From contig OZ038517.1 in the NCBI GenBank assembly GCA_964036315.1, forward strand, positions 57,374,156 through 57,438,155: 64,000 nt of DNA, in the 5' to 3' direction. Shown here in pieces: positions 35,773-48,299 of the stretch (its first letter is position 1; every line of letters starts with the position of its first letter). The notes under the pieces were generated by a model, which made no database searches, was not told where the DNA came from, and was given only the letters and a program-made list of their open reading frames with translations. A program made the translations under genes and the position numbers. Origin of the DNA: Acanthosepion esculentum. Lineage: Eukaryota > Mollusca > Cephalopoda > Sepiida > Sepiidae.

Positions 35773-37299
35773 TACTCCTGATCAAAAATTTAAGACCACT
35801 TGAATTTTTTTTTAAAAGACTGTTTTTCATGGAAAAATTTGAAACATTTCTTACTTAAGGTTACTAATTTTATAGTCTAAAAGGTTATGTAGACAAAAAG
35901 TTATAATCCAAACATTTTATTGAGAAATTGACATTTTTATAAAATGAGGCATTTTACACTTGATCAAAATTATAAGACTAGAGACAAAAATTCTACGAAA
36001 TTGTATGAAAACATTCAACAACCAAATTTAATAATGAGTTCTACCTCCACTGACTTCAAAAATTCTTTGGGGTATGGTAGAAATTAGTGTTTCCATTAAG
36101 TTGTGAGGAATATTGCTTCAGCTTCTGAAGATAGCTTCACGAAGTTCATTTTTTGTTGAATATTGTTTGCCATTTCGATAAACATCTCTTGCCATCCATC
36201 CCCAAACATATTCAATTGGGTTCAAGTCTGGTGAGCATGCAGGATGTCTCAATAGATGGACCCCATTTTCTTGTAAAAAGGTCAAGATCTGGCATGCAGT
36301 ATGGATTGCAGCATTATCCTGTTGGAATAACCATCCATCCCCACACAAACGATAGCTCTCCGTCACCAACGATGCTTTTTGTAGCATGTTAACATAACCA
36401 GCAGCTGTACCACCTGGAGCTCCATCATCCCTCTGTAAGAAAAGCACCCCATAACATTAGGGATCCTCCACCACTATGACGTGTGGAGAAAATTTCAGGA
36501 GGCATGTTTTTGTTATGTCAATATCATTGGAAGCCATCAGGACCATCTAGATTTAATTTTTTCTCATTAGAAAACAGGACTTTCTTCCACGTCTCAATGT
36601 CCCATGTTTGGTATTCACAGCCAAACCTTAAACGGTTCACTTAGTGATGTGGAAGCAGCCAAGGAATTTGTTTGTGATTTTTATTTACCATGTCTTTTTG
36701 TTGTAAGTGTCATCTGATAGTTACTGGACTGCAATCATCACCTGTGGCTGCCTTAATTTCACTAGAAGAAAGTTCACTGGCTTTCACAACAACCTGTCTT
36801 ATTCTCCTACTCAATACCGGAGAAATTCTTTTGGGCCTACCAGTAGACTTTGTTTCTATAATTCGCACTGTCCTTTAGAAAGTTGCAAATGACAGTTTTA
36901 TTGAAATTTACCATAGCTGTGATTGCCCACTGTGAAAAACCTTGATTATGGAAATCTAGAATTCAAACACGCTCAACTTCAGTAAGTTTGCTTGCTTTAG
37001 CCATGGCGACACTTTTACGCAGTGATTGCTAATCTCTAACTGAACTAAAAACATTGGAATTACCCTAGAACTAACAATTTATACCCCCTGGTCTTATAAT
37101 TTTGATGAAGTGTAAAACACCTCATTTTATAAAAAATGTCCATTTCTGAATAGATTGATTGGATTATAACTTTTTGTCTACATAACCTTTTAGATTATAG
37201 AATTAGTAACCTTAAGTAAGAAAAAGTTTATAATGTATCCATGACAAACAGTCTCTTATAAAAATTTTTCAAGTGGTCTTAAATTTTTGATCAGGAGTG
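35773..37299 (-). mobile_element. Tc1-like transposon, 1527 bp, with ~210-bp inverted repeats
   Basis: Flanked by TA (35771-35772 and 37300-37301). The left end TACTCCTGATCAAAAATTTA and the complement of the right end CACTCCTGATCAAAAATTTA begin long inverted repeats of about 210 bp each (35773-35981 and about 37089-37299). These share TAAGACCACTTGA, TGTAGACAAAAAGTTATAAT and GAGGCATTTTACACTTGATC-type words. They enclose a broken transposase on the minus strand. It is inserted antisense to GIT. Confidence 0.93.
36028..37004 (-). pseudogene. Tc1-like transposase, inactivated
   Basis: Reads from an ATG at 37004 (MAKASKLTEVERV) through a helix-turn-helix region with several in-frame stops (TGA after VERV, then TAGs). 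The C-terminal half is open: LFQQDNAAIHTA, then HPACSPDLNPIEYVWGWMAR. The catalytic Asp of QQDN and Glu of NPIE are 34 residues apart, giving the DD34E signature. A TGA (probably from TGG) follows AIFRS, and the frame continues SNIPHNLMETLISTIPQRI to a TAA at 36028. Total about 325 codons, close to the usual ~340. Stops rather than deletions killed it. Confidence 0.88.
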
Positions 37300-38989
37300 T
37301 ATATATGAAAATTAATGGTAGGTTGTTTTGCTGAAGTTTGTACTGATTTTAAATTTGTTATTTTCCTTTATTTAAGTTTCAAAAATTGGATAAATTGGAA
37401 GGAATAAAAAACATGAAACAATGGAAATTATAAATCCATGCACACATTTGTTTTTATATAATAAATGCTCTGTGAAAAGCAAGTCATCAGAGGGTAGTGG
37501 CTTTTTTAGTTCATATTTAAAACTGTGATGTTTTATCTGAATTGTGCTATACTGTTTGAGCTTATCATTCAATTTATGCAAATATGCAAATCTCACACTT
37601 GTTTTTAAGCAAAGGAATTATTAATATGTTTATAGAAAAAACATTCTTATTCTGATTTTAAGTACTTTCTTTTTGATTAAGCCTTCTTACAACCACAGAT
37701 TGACTTGGTTAATCTTATTGTTTTAGGGCAATGTTATAAGGCAGCCTTTTTAATTTTTATTTCCTAAGGGAAGATCTAAAAAACTTTGGTTTTTACTTCC
37801 ACATTTTAGCATAGCTTATAAAAACTTGATTATATAAAAGATTATATTTAGGCCTAGTGGACACAAAGTATTGTCTTACTAAAATATTGTAAATCAGCCA
37901 AAGTTATATTTAATATATTTATACTTGTAATTTATACCATTTTGAATTTCCTGTCAGACATTGGTCTCTGATTAGGATACATTTGATTTTGCTGTGTACT
38001 CTCATTAAACCCTCAGTTATAGACAAAGTAGACATTGTTTTCTGTTTTAGGCAAACTAAAATGTAGTTTCCTTTTTTGTAGTATGTATCTATTTGTACAA
38101 TCTTTCTTCCTAAATGAATCACTTGCAAATTCTTATTTAAGAGACAGGTGTAACCAACAAGCATTACTTTAAATAGAGTATTTTTGCTTATTCTATGCTA
38201 TTCCATAGAAGATGAAACAATTTTTCTTTTAAGATTTTTTAAAATTCATTCACTGATTAAAAATCATAATATAATTTTAGTTATCAGTGTTTCAAAGTTA
38301 AGAGTCAAACAGAGACAAAATAAATTTTGTCTAAGAAGAGCCTAAGATAATTATTTGTAATAAGAAAGACTTGGGAAAAGAGATGACAAGTTCACTTCAG
38401 TATAGCACTGATTTATTTCATTCTGAAAACAACTGAAATCATGAGAAGAAAATTGAACTTTTTATTTTCTTTAAATTGGCATAGTTTTGAATATTTTTTG
38501 TTCTTTTTTTTTGTACTGACAAAAATATTGGCTTTGTATTCAGGCACAGTGGTGATAATATTTGTTATTCTTCAAGCTTTAACATATTTTTTAAGTGGAC
38601 AAAAGTGAAAATAACTGAAGCATGTTTGAGATTTCTGATTGAGCTTTTTTCATTTTTCTCTTTCTCTATTATTGCACAAAAAAGGAAAAAAAAATCCTGT
38701 GAATCTTTTATTAGCCTTTCTATTAAAATCAATGTCATTTTGATAAAGTTTTTGGCATGTAAATCATTATTTATAATCTTACATTTCATAATCATTATAA
38801 ATTTTAAAAAAATTATTATGTCTAATAAGAAGGAAAATAACATAGTAAAACTTGTTATCTTGGAAAAGGCTAATTTATATTGAATCCAAAAGAGTGAAAA
38901 TTTTGTAAAGTTTTTGTTCTGATATGTAAGGATGCTAAAGTACTTTGATGAACCATGTAGCTAATAACTAATGGACATTTTTTTATTTA

Positions 38990-39190
38990 TTTATAAACTA
39001 ACTTTATAACTAATGTTTATCCTATACAAGGCTCAAGGGCCACTCCAGGTAAAAGGTTACTCAAGGTGTTGTGCAAGCAGTAAGATTAAGGGTTTTATGA
39101 GGATATATGTGAAAGATAACGGTTAACTGTAGACTTGTAGTAGTCAAAGCATCTTCCTGGGATTCTGCTCCACAAAGCAAGAGTTCTTGG
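38990..39190 (-). repeat. LINE 3' UTR fragment
   Basis: Shares TGTTTATCCTATACAAGG, AAAGGTTAC, GATAACGGTTAACTGTAGACTTG and TTCTTGGGAAGAA-type words with 5685-5880, in the same order. A 200-bp relic of the 5.7-kb LINE family. Confidence 0.55.
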
Positions 39191-39667
39191 GAAGAAATTA
39201 AAGAGATTTAATTTAATGAAATCTACCAAATGAAATTCTATTCTCTTCAATGATTAAAAAAACCTTGGTTTTAATGGGAAATTGCTATACAAGATTCTAC
39301 TGTCTTATATGCTTTTTTTGTGAAATGATATATTTTTCCATTTTTATTTGCTCTGCATGTATTATCAGTGCTTGCTGTATTAACACAATATACTTTTTCC
39401 ATTTATAACTAAACTCAATTTCCTTATAAAAATTAGCTTTCATTTTATTATCAAATAAGCAGTCTGAGTTACTTGAAAGAGATAAAAATGGTCGGGGTTT
39501 TAACTTTGTTTTCTGAAATTATTTCTGCTTTCAAGAGATTGGTTCTTGTCATTTCTTAAAGAAACAAAATTTATATACAATACTATTGCATGTTTTGATA
39601 GTAGTTCATTTCATATTTGATTTTATGATAAATAGACAAAAGTCATAATTCTTTGTATATGTAATTT

Positions 39668-39690
39668 CACACACACACACACACACACAC
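39668..39690. repeat. (CA)n microsatellite
   Basis: About 12 CA units. Confidence 0.95.
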
Positions 39691-41484
39691 ATAAATATAT
39701 CGACTTAACTTTCAGTTACGTTTTCACACTTTTCTCTGTGTGTGAACAAAATTGATATTGGTTATTGATTATTGGCCAACTTGGATGCCTGAATTCTTTG
39801 ACTGCATTCGTACAAATTTCATGATTACTGGTTGTGATTTTATGAAAACACAAATTTGCCTGATTCATGAAGAATATTTTTTTTTTTTTTTTCATATATT
39901 TTAGGATTATTAGGATTTCAAAGAACATCAAGCATGATAAAATTTATTGGCCATTTCTCTTAGTGATTCTGTATTGGTAATAAGATAATTCTTTTTTCTT
40001 TATTGCAACACTAGAGTGGTCAGATAATTCAAATGACCAACAAATAGATTTATACATTAAATTAAATTTAGACACAAGCTTAGTTTGAAATATTTACGAA
40101 GTATTTCTAATGAAGCAAAGCCTAATAATGTTATAAAAATTTGTAAGATTGTTTTTTGCAATATGGTATCATTGAAATAATGATTAATTTTTATCTTTCT
40201 TTGTTATTTATTTAACAATGGTTATTTTTAATAATAATGGTTGGTGAATATTTGAAATGTTAGTGTTGCTTAAAGTGAGCGAGTGAATATTTAAAAAAAA
40301 AAACTTTTCTTGTGCAAATATTTTTAATTTTTTATCAGAGCATGATGTAATTATCTTGTTTTTGAGACAAGTGTTTTTGTTTTAGGAATTGCAATTATTT
40401 ATATATTGGATTCTCTACATCAAGGCTTTATCTATTTGTATATGATAAGTGTTATTGTATTTTATATTCCATTAAATTGTGGGGTCAGGATTTAATTTAA
40501 TTTTTAACATTGTAAAAATATCCTATGGAAATAATGCTTGCCATAAATGTTTTTTAACATTGAAACAATAAAACTCATAGAAATATTTAGTAAAATACTA
40601 TTAGAGGCATGTAATTTGGAGTAACCAAAATTGTTTGATAATTCACAGATTTTACAAGCACATAAATAAAGGAGCCTTGTGTATTTGTGTGCCAGTCTAT
40701 TGGTTGTGATTTGAGGTTCATGCTTAAGGACACAAGTACAAAGTAGCTAAAATATTCAACTAGAGAATAAAAAAAATAATTGTGTTGAATCTTTGCCTTT
40801 ATTATTGAATAATGAATCAAAATATATATGCAATAAGATTTAAAAAAGAGTAGACATTGAAATCTTTCAATTAGATCATCATTTAATTTTTTATGTGCTT
40901 TATTTTTAAGCCTTAGTGCATACATATTTTATAACTAGATTTATTTTCAGAGATCTTTTTATCTAAAGTGTGAATCTGCTATCAAAAGATACTGCATGCC
41001 AAAATTTTGTGACATAAGTTGCAAATTTCTAGCATTCCATATTTTTTATTTCTTTCTTTAAATCTTTGAGCATTTTTCATTTGTAGCCCTGCAAAAGTAT
41101 TCATTTTACAGTATATGTTAGCATATACTGTGTGTTGTGAAATGATTCCGTCTATTTGCTTCTCTGTTAGGTGCTGAATTTTGCTTGTCTTATGGAGACA
41201 ATTTTTCCAAAAGTTATTCAAATCTCTCTATTTTTGTGTGGAATTTTAACTTCTTCCAAATGTTAGTCTTTGCAAATTATTTAATTTGTAAAAGTATTAT
41301 GCTTAACATTTCATCTAGTATGAACATTTAATGATCAGTTTGAATACATTTTATAGCTGAAAAATACATTGTGCGATGGATAAATTGTCGTCTAAATTAT
41401 GCAAAAATGAAAATAACACTGACATCTCATTTTAACAGATATATTTACCAAAATGACACAATAATATCTTGAAATACTAAAGAA

Positions 41485-42060
41485 TGAATTTATTCAATAA
41501 AATTGCTATTGGTTTCGACTACAGCCTCCAGATGACTTCAGGATTTCCTGCAACTCTTCTGGAGGTCTCCTTGTCTAAGTTGGTGAATGTTGCCATACTC
41601 CTTGCCTTTAGTTCATCTTTGGTGTTACAAGGAGTTTTATTGATCTCTCACTCAACTGTGTTCCACATAATAATGAAGGGGGTTGCAGTCTGGGGAGTTA
41701 GGTAGCTGGATGTAAGGGGTGATGTGGTCACAGAAATTGTTTGACAGGTTCTCCTGTTTGTATGGCATGGTGCAGAGTCCTGTTCTCAGACAAAGGGTCT
41801 TCCAGCAGCCACCCTCTTAACCCAGGGCAGCACTACTTCCTCAAGGCACTTGATGTAGGCCTCCGTGTTGAGTCTGAGGTACTCACCAACAAATTTGGGA
41901 GTTCTTTTCTTATTAGAATGATCAGGGTGAGTTTTCTGAACTGCTGTACATTCATAATCACCATTAGACTCATCCAACTCTTTCTGAATCCTCTGCACAA
42001 TCACCTAAGTTGACACCTAAACACTCTGAAATGTTCATATTGGAGCTTCTGGCACAAATG
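41485..42060 (-). pseudogene. mariner-like transposase, internally deleted
   Basis: On the minus strand 42004-41786 reads IVQRIQKELDESNGDYECTA and KKRTPKFVGE, the DNA-binding half of a mariner-like transposase. This runs directly into YLRLNTEAYIKCLEEVVLPW and VKRVAAGRPFV, from just before the second catalytic Asp. About 150 residues between them are deleted. Further left are remnants of the C-terminal DxxNP..YYVW region. An internally deleted, dead copy. Confidence 0.72.
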
Positions 42061-43066
42061 CTGTTTGGGTATCTACCAATGGGGCCAGTAAGACTGAAAT
42101 AAATTAATATGAAAACAAATTCATTTTGTACAAAACTTAATTTCTTTGTCTAAGAGAATCCAGTTGAATTGTTATTAGTCTATTATTTCTCTTAAGTCTT
42201 TTAACTTTATTGTTTGGCATTATAAATGCAAAATAATTTGTTAATAAAATAAGCACATTCCATCTCCCCTCTCACTTGTTACCATCTATAATAAATGTTT
42301 TCAGCGCAAAAGCTGAATTAGTCAAAAAAAGCTTCATAAGCTTCTACTTAGAATTGTTGCTATGTTACTGTTAAGTAATCATATAAACAATGTCATAAAC
42401 ATTAATCTTTTTTTCATCAATATTAAAAAAATGATTGACATTCTTTGTATGTCAAATCTGAAGGCCATTTCAAGTATAAGTATTTGCTTAGACTGTCCTA
42501 TACTAAGGCCATTAATTTTCTCAGTAATAACAAGTTTTTTAGAGTTAATTTGAGATTTTATATGCATTAATCCTTCAAGAAGAGTTACTTCTGCAGTTAT
42601 CATCTTTGTTTCTTTTTTTTCCCATTTAATCAAATTTAAAATTTGAAATTCTAGTTTTTTATGAAAAACTTTTGAACATGAACATTTTCGATGTAGACAT
42701 TTTGGTCACTGCTTATTATTATTATTATTACTACATTGGTTAATCAGTAAAATAGTTGGAATGATACCACCCACACAATACTAAAGATGTGTGATATCTG
42801 TTGACCTTGAAGAATGTCATATAATGAGTGAAAGGCCTGAGAAATTTTGTGAAGTCATTACAGCTAGTAATATTAAAAGGGCTAACTATATTAGCCTGAT
42901 ATTTTGTATAGACTCAATATATCTTTCCATTTTTATAAATATAGAATAACTTTTCTCTTTACACCTGTAAGATTTTTTGTTAATCTGAAAGGAAATAATA
43001 GTGATTCTTGTAAAATTAGTTGGTTATGATATTTTGGAATCATTATTGACTCAAAAATTTACAATT

Positions 43067-43092
43067 AAAAAAAAAAAAAAAAAAAAAAAAAA
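43067..43092. repeat. Poly-A tract, 26 bases
   Basis: An uninterrupted A run on the + strand; no retroposon body was recognised to its left. Confidence 0.9.
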
Positions 43093-43378
43093 GGAATTTT
43101 AAAATGGCATCCATGAGGAGGTGCTGGAGTTCTTCATTCAAATTTTGCACATTTTTTTCAGAAAAATAATTTATTTCCATTTTTTTTTTTGGAGTAGATG
43201 ACCTTGGAATCAACAAAATTGCTTAGCTGTTTTGCTGATTTCTATATATTTCTTTATAATATTTTTAATATATTTATATATTTATATTAATATTAGTAGC
43301 TTGTGTCAGAATCAATTGGATCAAGAAAATATATGCTTCAAGGCTTTGTGAAATTACCTATTCATAAATTTAGATCAC

Positions 43379-43380
<2 letters not shown>

Positions 43381-43418
<38 letters not shown>
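43381..43418. repeat. (CA)n microsatellite
   Basis: About 19 CA units. Confidence 0.95.
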
Positions 43419-43420
<2 letters not shown>

Positions 43421-43618
43421 GTCCCAGCATCCTGCAGATTATGTACACTTTATTACTAGAGATTTCAGACACTTAAAATATAATTTAAATCTAAAACGTT
43501 TATGCTTTTCTGTATGTTTTGTTGTAACATTTATTTTAATTGCAAATTACTTAAATTAAATATATTAAACATGATAGTTATTAACTGTCCCAAAATTAAA
43601 TATATATTTCTAGACATG

Positions 43619-43677
<59 letters not shown>
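43619..43677. repeat. (TA)n microsatellite
   Basis: About 29 TA units. Confidence 0.95.
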
Positions 43678-43680
<3 letters not shown>

Positions 43681-44185
43681 CAGAAAGTCAGGTATTGTTT
43701 GGTTGGTTTTGATTTTGGTTATTATATTGGATATTTGCTTGTGTTTTCTCTACATATATTGAAGCTATAAAGTTATCAAATAAATTCTATTTCCATGTAT
43801 TCATTTCAGTTGATCAAATGAGCTTTGCTTTTGAAACAGGTTGCACAAGTTGTTTTTGGTGAATTCATATATCAGGCAATAAAGCAACTACTAAATTGTC
43901 ATGCTGCAAATGTTTTTTGTGATGCTTTTTATAGGAAATGTGTCAAACTATTTTGGGAATCTTCAGTATGGAAGTCTCTTAAAAAAAAAAAAAGCAGCAG
44001 CAAAGTAATTCATTTTTATGAGTGTTTTTTCTTGTAACTGGAGAATATTTAAACTGAAAATACAGATTTTTTTCTTCCTTTTTTTGATTTTAGTGAGCAT
44101 ATAAAATTAAGACAGTTGTATATTCTTTATATTCATTTTAAAAACTTAATTTCATTAATAGTCTTAGTAAAATTATTGAAAAATA

Positions 44186-44215
44186 ACATTAACTGCTTTT
44201 TTAAGCAGTTAATGT
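44186..44215. repeat. 13-bp inverted repeat
   Basis: ACATTAACTGCTT and its complement around TTTT. Confidence 0.9.
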
Positions 44216-45142
44216 CATTGTAAGACAAGAAGTGCAGTCTACTTCTGTGGGCAATTTAAAAAAAAATATTCTCTTTATTTCAAAAGACTTATTAAAGTTT
44301 GAAAAATGAATATATAGATTATAAGCCTCTGTAAATAAATAAATAAACTTTACAAGAAATGATTGGAATTAAATGTTCCTTTTGTTAACATTGATGACTC
44401 AAATAGCAAAACATTTTTTGCATATTTCATTAAGAATTTTCAACTCTTGTTTCAAATGAAATTTTCTTTTGTTATAATTTGTCCAATTTTTTTAGTTTAA
44501 CAATTGAATAATATTTTGGGGTTAGCCCTAAAGAAAATGAACAATTGAATGACTTACGGGTTGACATGCTTATACGTTCTTACATCTTTGCTGTATTTTC
44601 TCCTAATGTACCAACAAACACTGCTTGTATTTGTTCTATTTATATATAAATATTACTAAGCTGATCTGACTTTGTTGGATAAAATAATCATTTTAATAAT
44701 TTGATTATTCTACACATATCTCTTCTATTTTTTGTCTGTAGCACACATATCTATTGATTAAGCAGGCAGTCTTTGGGTGGGTTTTTATCTAGTGAAAAGT
44801 GCATTGAATTCATTTCCACTCTTCACATATCACATTGTTCATGATGACTGATCTGAAAGGGAAATTTGAGATAGTCTCCAAGAATGGTCAGATATCTTCA
44901 TTACACTTTTTTCTCTGCAACAAACGGATTCTGTATAGATGTTCCTCTCGTAAATATTTTAGGAAAAGTAAAGCTTCAACAAGTCTGAAGAGAATCATCA
45001 AATCTTGAGAGAATGGCTGTGAAAAAAGAGGAGGAAAACATTTAAGATAAAAATAGAAGAGGAAAAACCATTTTAAATCTCAAATGTAAATGTTTGCTAT
45101 ACTGAGATATAAGGCAATGATTAAGGACATGTTAGTTTCATA

Positions 45143-46431
45143 TTAAGAACCAAAAGAAATTATCAGGTAATTTTGAATAAAGAAAACAAGTGACCAAATG
45201 TTACATTTAATTACAGATTCAATCAACAATGTATTTTCCCTGATTATCTATGACTTCCTTCCATCTATTAACAAGCTTACTAATTCCATTACTGTAAAAT
45301 TCTTTTGGCTTTGATTCGAAGAACTCACAAATGTCAGTTTTAACCTCTTCCTGTGTTACAAAAGCTGTTTCTTCCAAATGATTCTGTAAGCTATGAAACA
45401 AATGGTAGTCTAAAGGAGCAAGGTCGGGAGAATAAGGTGGATGAGGAATTTTCTCCCAACCGAGTTCTTCGATCTTTTGTGACATGATTCTTTCTGTGTG
45501 TGGTCGCGCATTGTCCTGATGAAACATCACCCGTTTTCAATTCACTAGAGCAGGTCTTTTTTTCCTCAAAGCTTGGTTCAAACGCTCTAATTGTTGACAG
45601 TATATTTGAGCATTAATTGTTGCATTAGGTGGTAAGAATTCAAAGTGGATTATTCCTTGGCAATCCCACCAGATTGAAAGAAGAACCTTTTGCCCATGAA
45701 GTTCCCTTCTCAGCTGTGGCTGGGGTCCTTCCCCTTTACCAAGCCACTGTCTACAACGCTTAACATTTTGATAAAAGATCCATTTTTCGTCGTCAGTCAC
45801 AAGTCTATCCAAAAAAGGTGAAACAAGTTGGCGAGAATGGAGAGAAGAGCAGATGTCAACTCGTGATTTGAGGTTGTTTTCAGACAATTCATGAGGCACC
45901 CAATTTCCAAGTTTAGGAACTTTTCCAAGTTGTTGAAGATGACGATGAACAGTTGTATGGTTTGAACTGAGAACCACTGCCAATTCCTCAACTGATGAAG
46001 CAGGATTTTGTTCAAGGGCTGCTTCAAGAAGCTTTTCATCAAACTCAACTGGACATCCGGTTCGATCTTCATCTTCAAGTGTGAAATCTCGCCTTCTGAA
46101 TTTTGCAAACCATTTTCTGCAAGTTCCTTCATTCACACATTCCTCTCCATAAACTGAGTGAATGTTTCTAGCCACTTCGGCTGCTGAGTTTCCTTTCTTG
46201 AACTCATAAAGCATTATGTGCCTCAAATGATTCTCGGGTACTTCCATGTTAGCAGGGTTTTAATCAAACAAAATTTAATTTTATTGTTCTCTGAAATAAA
46301 ATTTGATCAGTTTAAATGCATCTAAACATAAAAATAATGTTCAGCTCCATTAGACATTATAAAATACTCTTTAAATTTCGTTCATTTTAAGAAAAAGTTA
46401 AAATTCAGACAGAACTTATGGGATAACCTAA
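45143..46431 (-). mobile_element. mariner transposon, 1289 bp, complete
   Basis: TA duplications at 45141-45142 and 46432-46433. The right end on the minus strand starts TTAGGTTATCCCATAAGTTC. The left end TTAAGAACCAAAAGAAATTA is a diverged match. The length is typical of mariner (about 1.3 kb). It encloses one almost intact transposase. Inserted antisense to GIT in its largest intron. Confidence 0.88.
45219..46247 (-). pseudogene. mariner transposase, one in-frame stop
   Basis: From ATG at 46247 (MEVPENHLRHIMLYEFKKG): two helix-turn-helix regions (AEVARNIHSVYGEE; SVEELAVVLSSNHTTVHRHL), a linker, and the D,D34D catalytic core with TDDEKWIFYQ, FHQDNARPHT and YSPDLAPLDYHLF. The last two aspartates are 34 residues apart. 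It ends KEVIDNQGKYIVD. About 342 codons. The only lesion is TGA at 45537-45539, between ALVN and KRVMFHQD, just before the second Asp. An arginine (CGA) is usual there, so a single C-to-T change fits. No frameshift. A truncated product would lack two of three catalytic residues. Confidence 0.93.
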
Positions 46432-46460
46432 TAAAATTAATGTAATCATAATCCTTTGTG

Positions 46461-46490
46461 CATACATACATACATACATACATACATACA
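46461..46490. repeat. (CATA)n microsatellite
   Basis: About 7 CATA units. Confidence 0.95.
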
Positions 46491-48299
46491 TTCATTTATC
46501 CATACACATACAGTAGTAAACGTGAACTCTACTGTTTAAGCAAAATGTTTTTTACTTCACTTTAATGAAAATGGCTTCTAAAAGAATAACCAAAAATTGA
46601 AAAGATAAGCATGAGTGGAAAATCTTGCCTTCAATTGTATAAGTTTGATAAAGAACAAAATTTTAGCATATATATATATATATACATATATATATAGTAT
46701 ATGCATGCATATTATGTGTATTTGGACTCATAAGCAACTTTTGTTCCCCTCTATATACACATGTTAATGCAGACACGCACCAAGAACTTTTAACTTTGAG
46801 AGATTGTAATTTTATGATTTTGTATTTTTAGTAGTTATAATAAACTGATATCTGACAAATTAATCAGAGTTAATTGATGTTTATTTCTTAGGTTTTTGAA
46901 ATTTCTTATGCTTCAAAGTTAGTTCCAACCACAATCTGACAATATGAAAATGCCATATTGAATTCAGTTTTACTCACTGTTTCTTTTTTCTTTATCATGT
47001 TTTCTTAAATATAGTTTAATAATTAATTTAATAATTGTTAGCAATTAATTTGACTTTTCTGTTTGTGTGTACATTAAGAGACTACAGCATTATCTTTTAT
47101 GATGTATTATCAATAAATATAAAATCTTGGTCACACTCCTAATCTTTTATCATTGATTATTATGTACATTTAGCAGTATTCTTTTCATGAATTTATTTTT
47201 TATTTAAAAGAAATGTTCAAGGAATAATATGCATGAGAAGAAAAAAGTCATCTAAGGCATGCATACCATTTACCCACTTTTAAATCTATCCTGCATCTCT
47301 TTGTTTCATATAAAAAATTTCCAATTTCTTATGACTTCCCTCTTAGTTTCAGTGAGTTTAGACAAATGTGTGAGAATGTTACTTTTTTCTTTTAAAAAAA
47401 AAGAAAACCACTAGTAATCATTATCCTTTGTGAAACATACCAGAGACCTGATTGATTGTCCTCCACTAGACGCTTGCAAACATCCTACCCTCATGCATGT
47501 TACCAGATTTAAAATTTTCAAAACAATAAAATGTCTGTTTACTGTATAGAATTTTGTACAAAAAGAAACATTGTTCCAGAGTTTTCTTAGAAAATTTTGT
47601 TTCTTGTACTTGCTTTTAGGGTTTAAAAATTCCCTTAGCCCCTAAATTTCCTACAAGGGGAGTCTAGTCATTTGCCAAACAGGTAATATACTTTTTAGAA
47701 CAAAATTTGTATAAATGTCAGAAAAATGAGTTCGTATAATTTTTTTTTTTAATTAACTATGACATTTAGTGGGTAAAGTTGGAAAATATGAAACTGACTG
47801 CTAGAAAAAAGGAACCTTTACTTTGATTATAATTTTTTTTTTCTGCATAAATTTGAAGTATGATATATGGGATTGAAATCTCATGGATCAGGTTGGTTGG
47901 CTTTATGGCTCACTGTTCAATGCTTTTAATTTTCCTAGAAGTACTTGGTGATTATATCAGTGTTTAGGAGATTTTAGGATAATGACAGATAATATTGATT
48001 GATTTTATCAATTAGACTATTCTTTATAGAGGATTAATGTGCAAACAAGTATTAGTTTTATTCTTTCTTTGATCAATGCCTTTTGCTCTGTACAGAATCA
48101 AAATTATAATAGGGTTGCTTTGTTATTAAGTTTTATTATAACTAATAATATTATTACTCAAGCAAACATGTGAATAACTTTTACAACAGCAATATTGAAC
48201 CAGTTTAACAAGCACTATATTTCCTGTTAATAATGAAAAGTTTGAAATTATGTTTTGTTCAATTTTAACAACTATATTTATCTCTTAGACTTACTATGG

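Noticed and set aside
38565..38883. Overlapping 92-codon frames on both strands
   Set aside because: Lysine/isoleucine/phenylalanine-rich translation of AT-rich DNA, no recognisable motif.
42379..42633. Overlapping open frames on both strands near 42.4-42.6 kb
   Set aside because: AT-rich with no motif; both strands open is typical of low-stop chance sequence.
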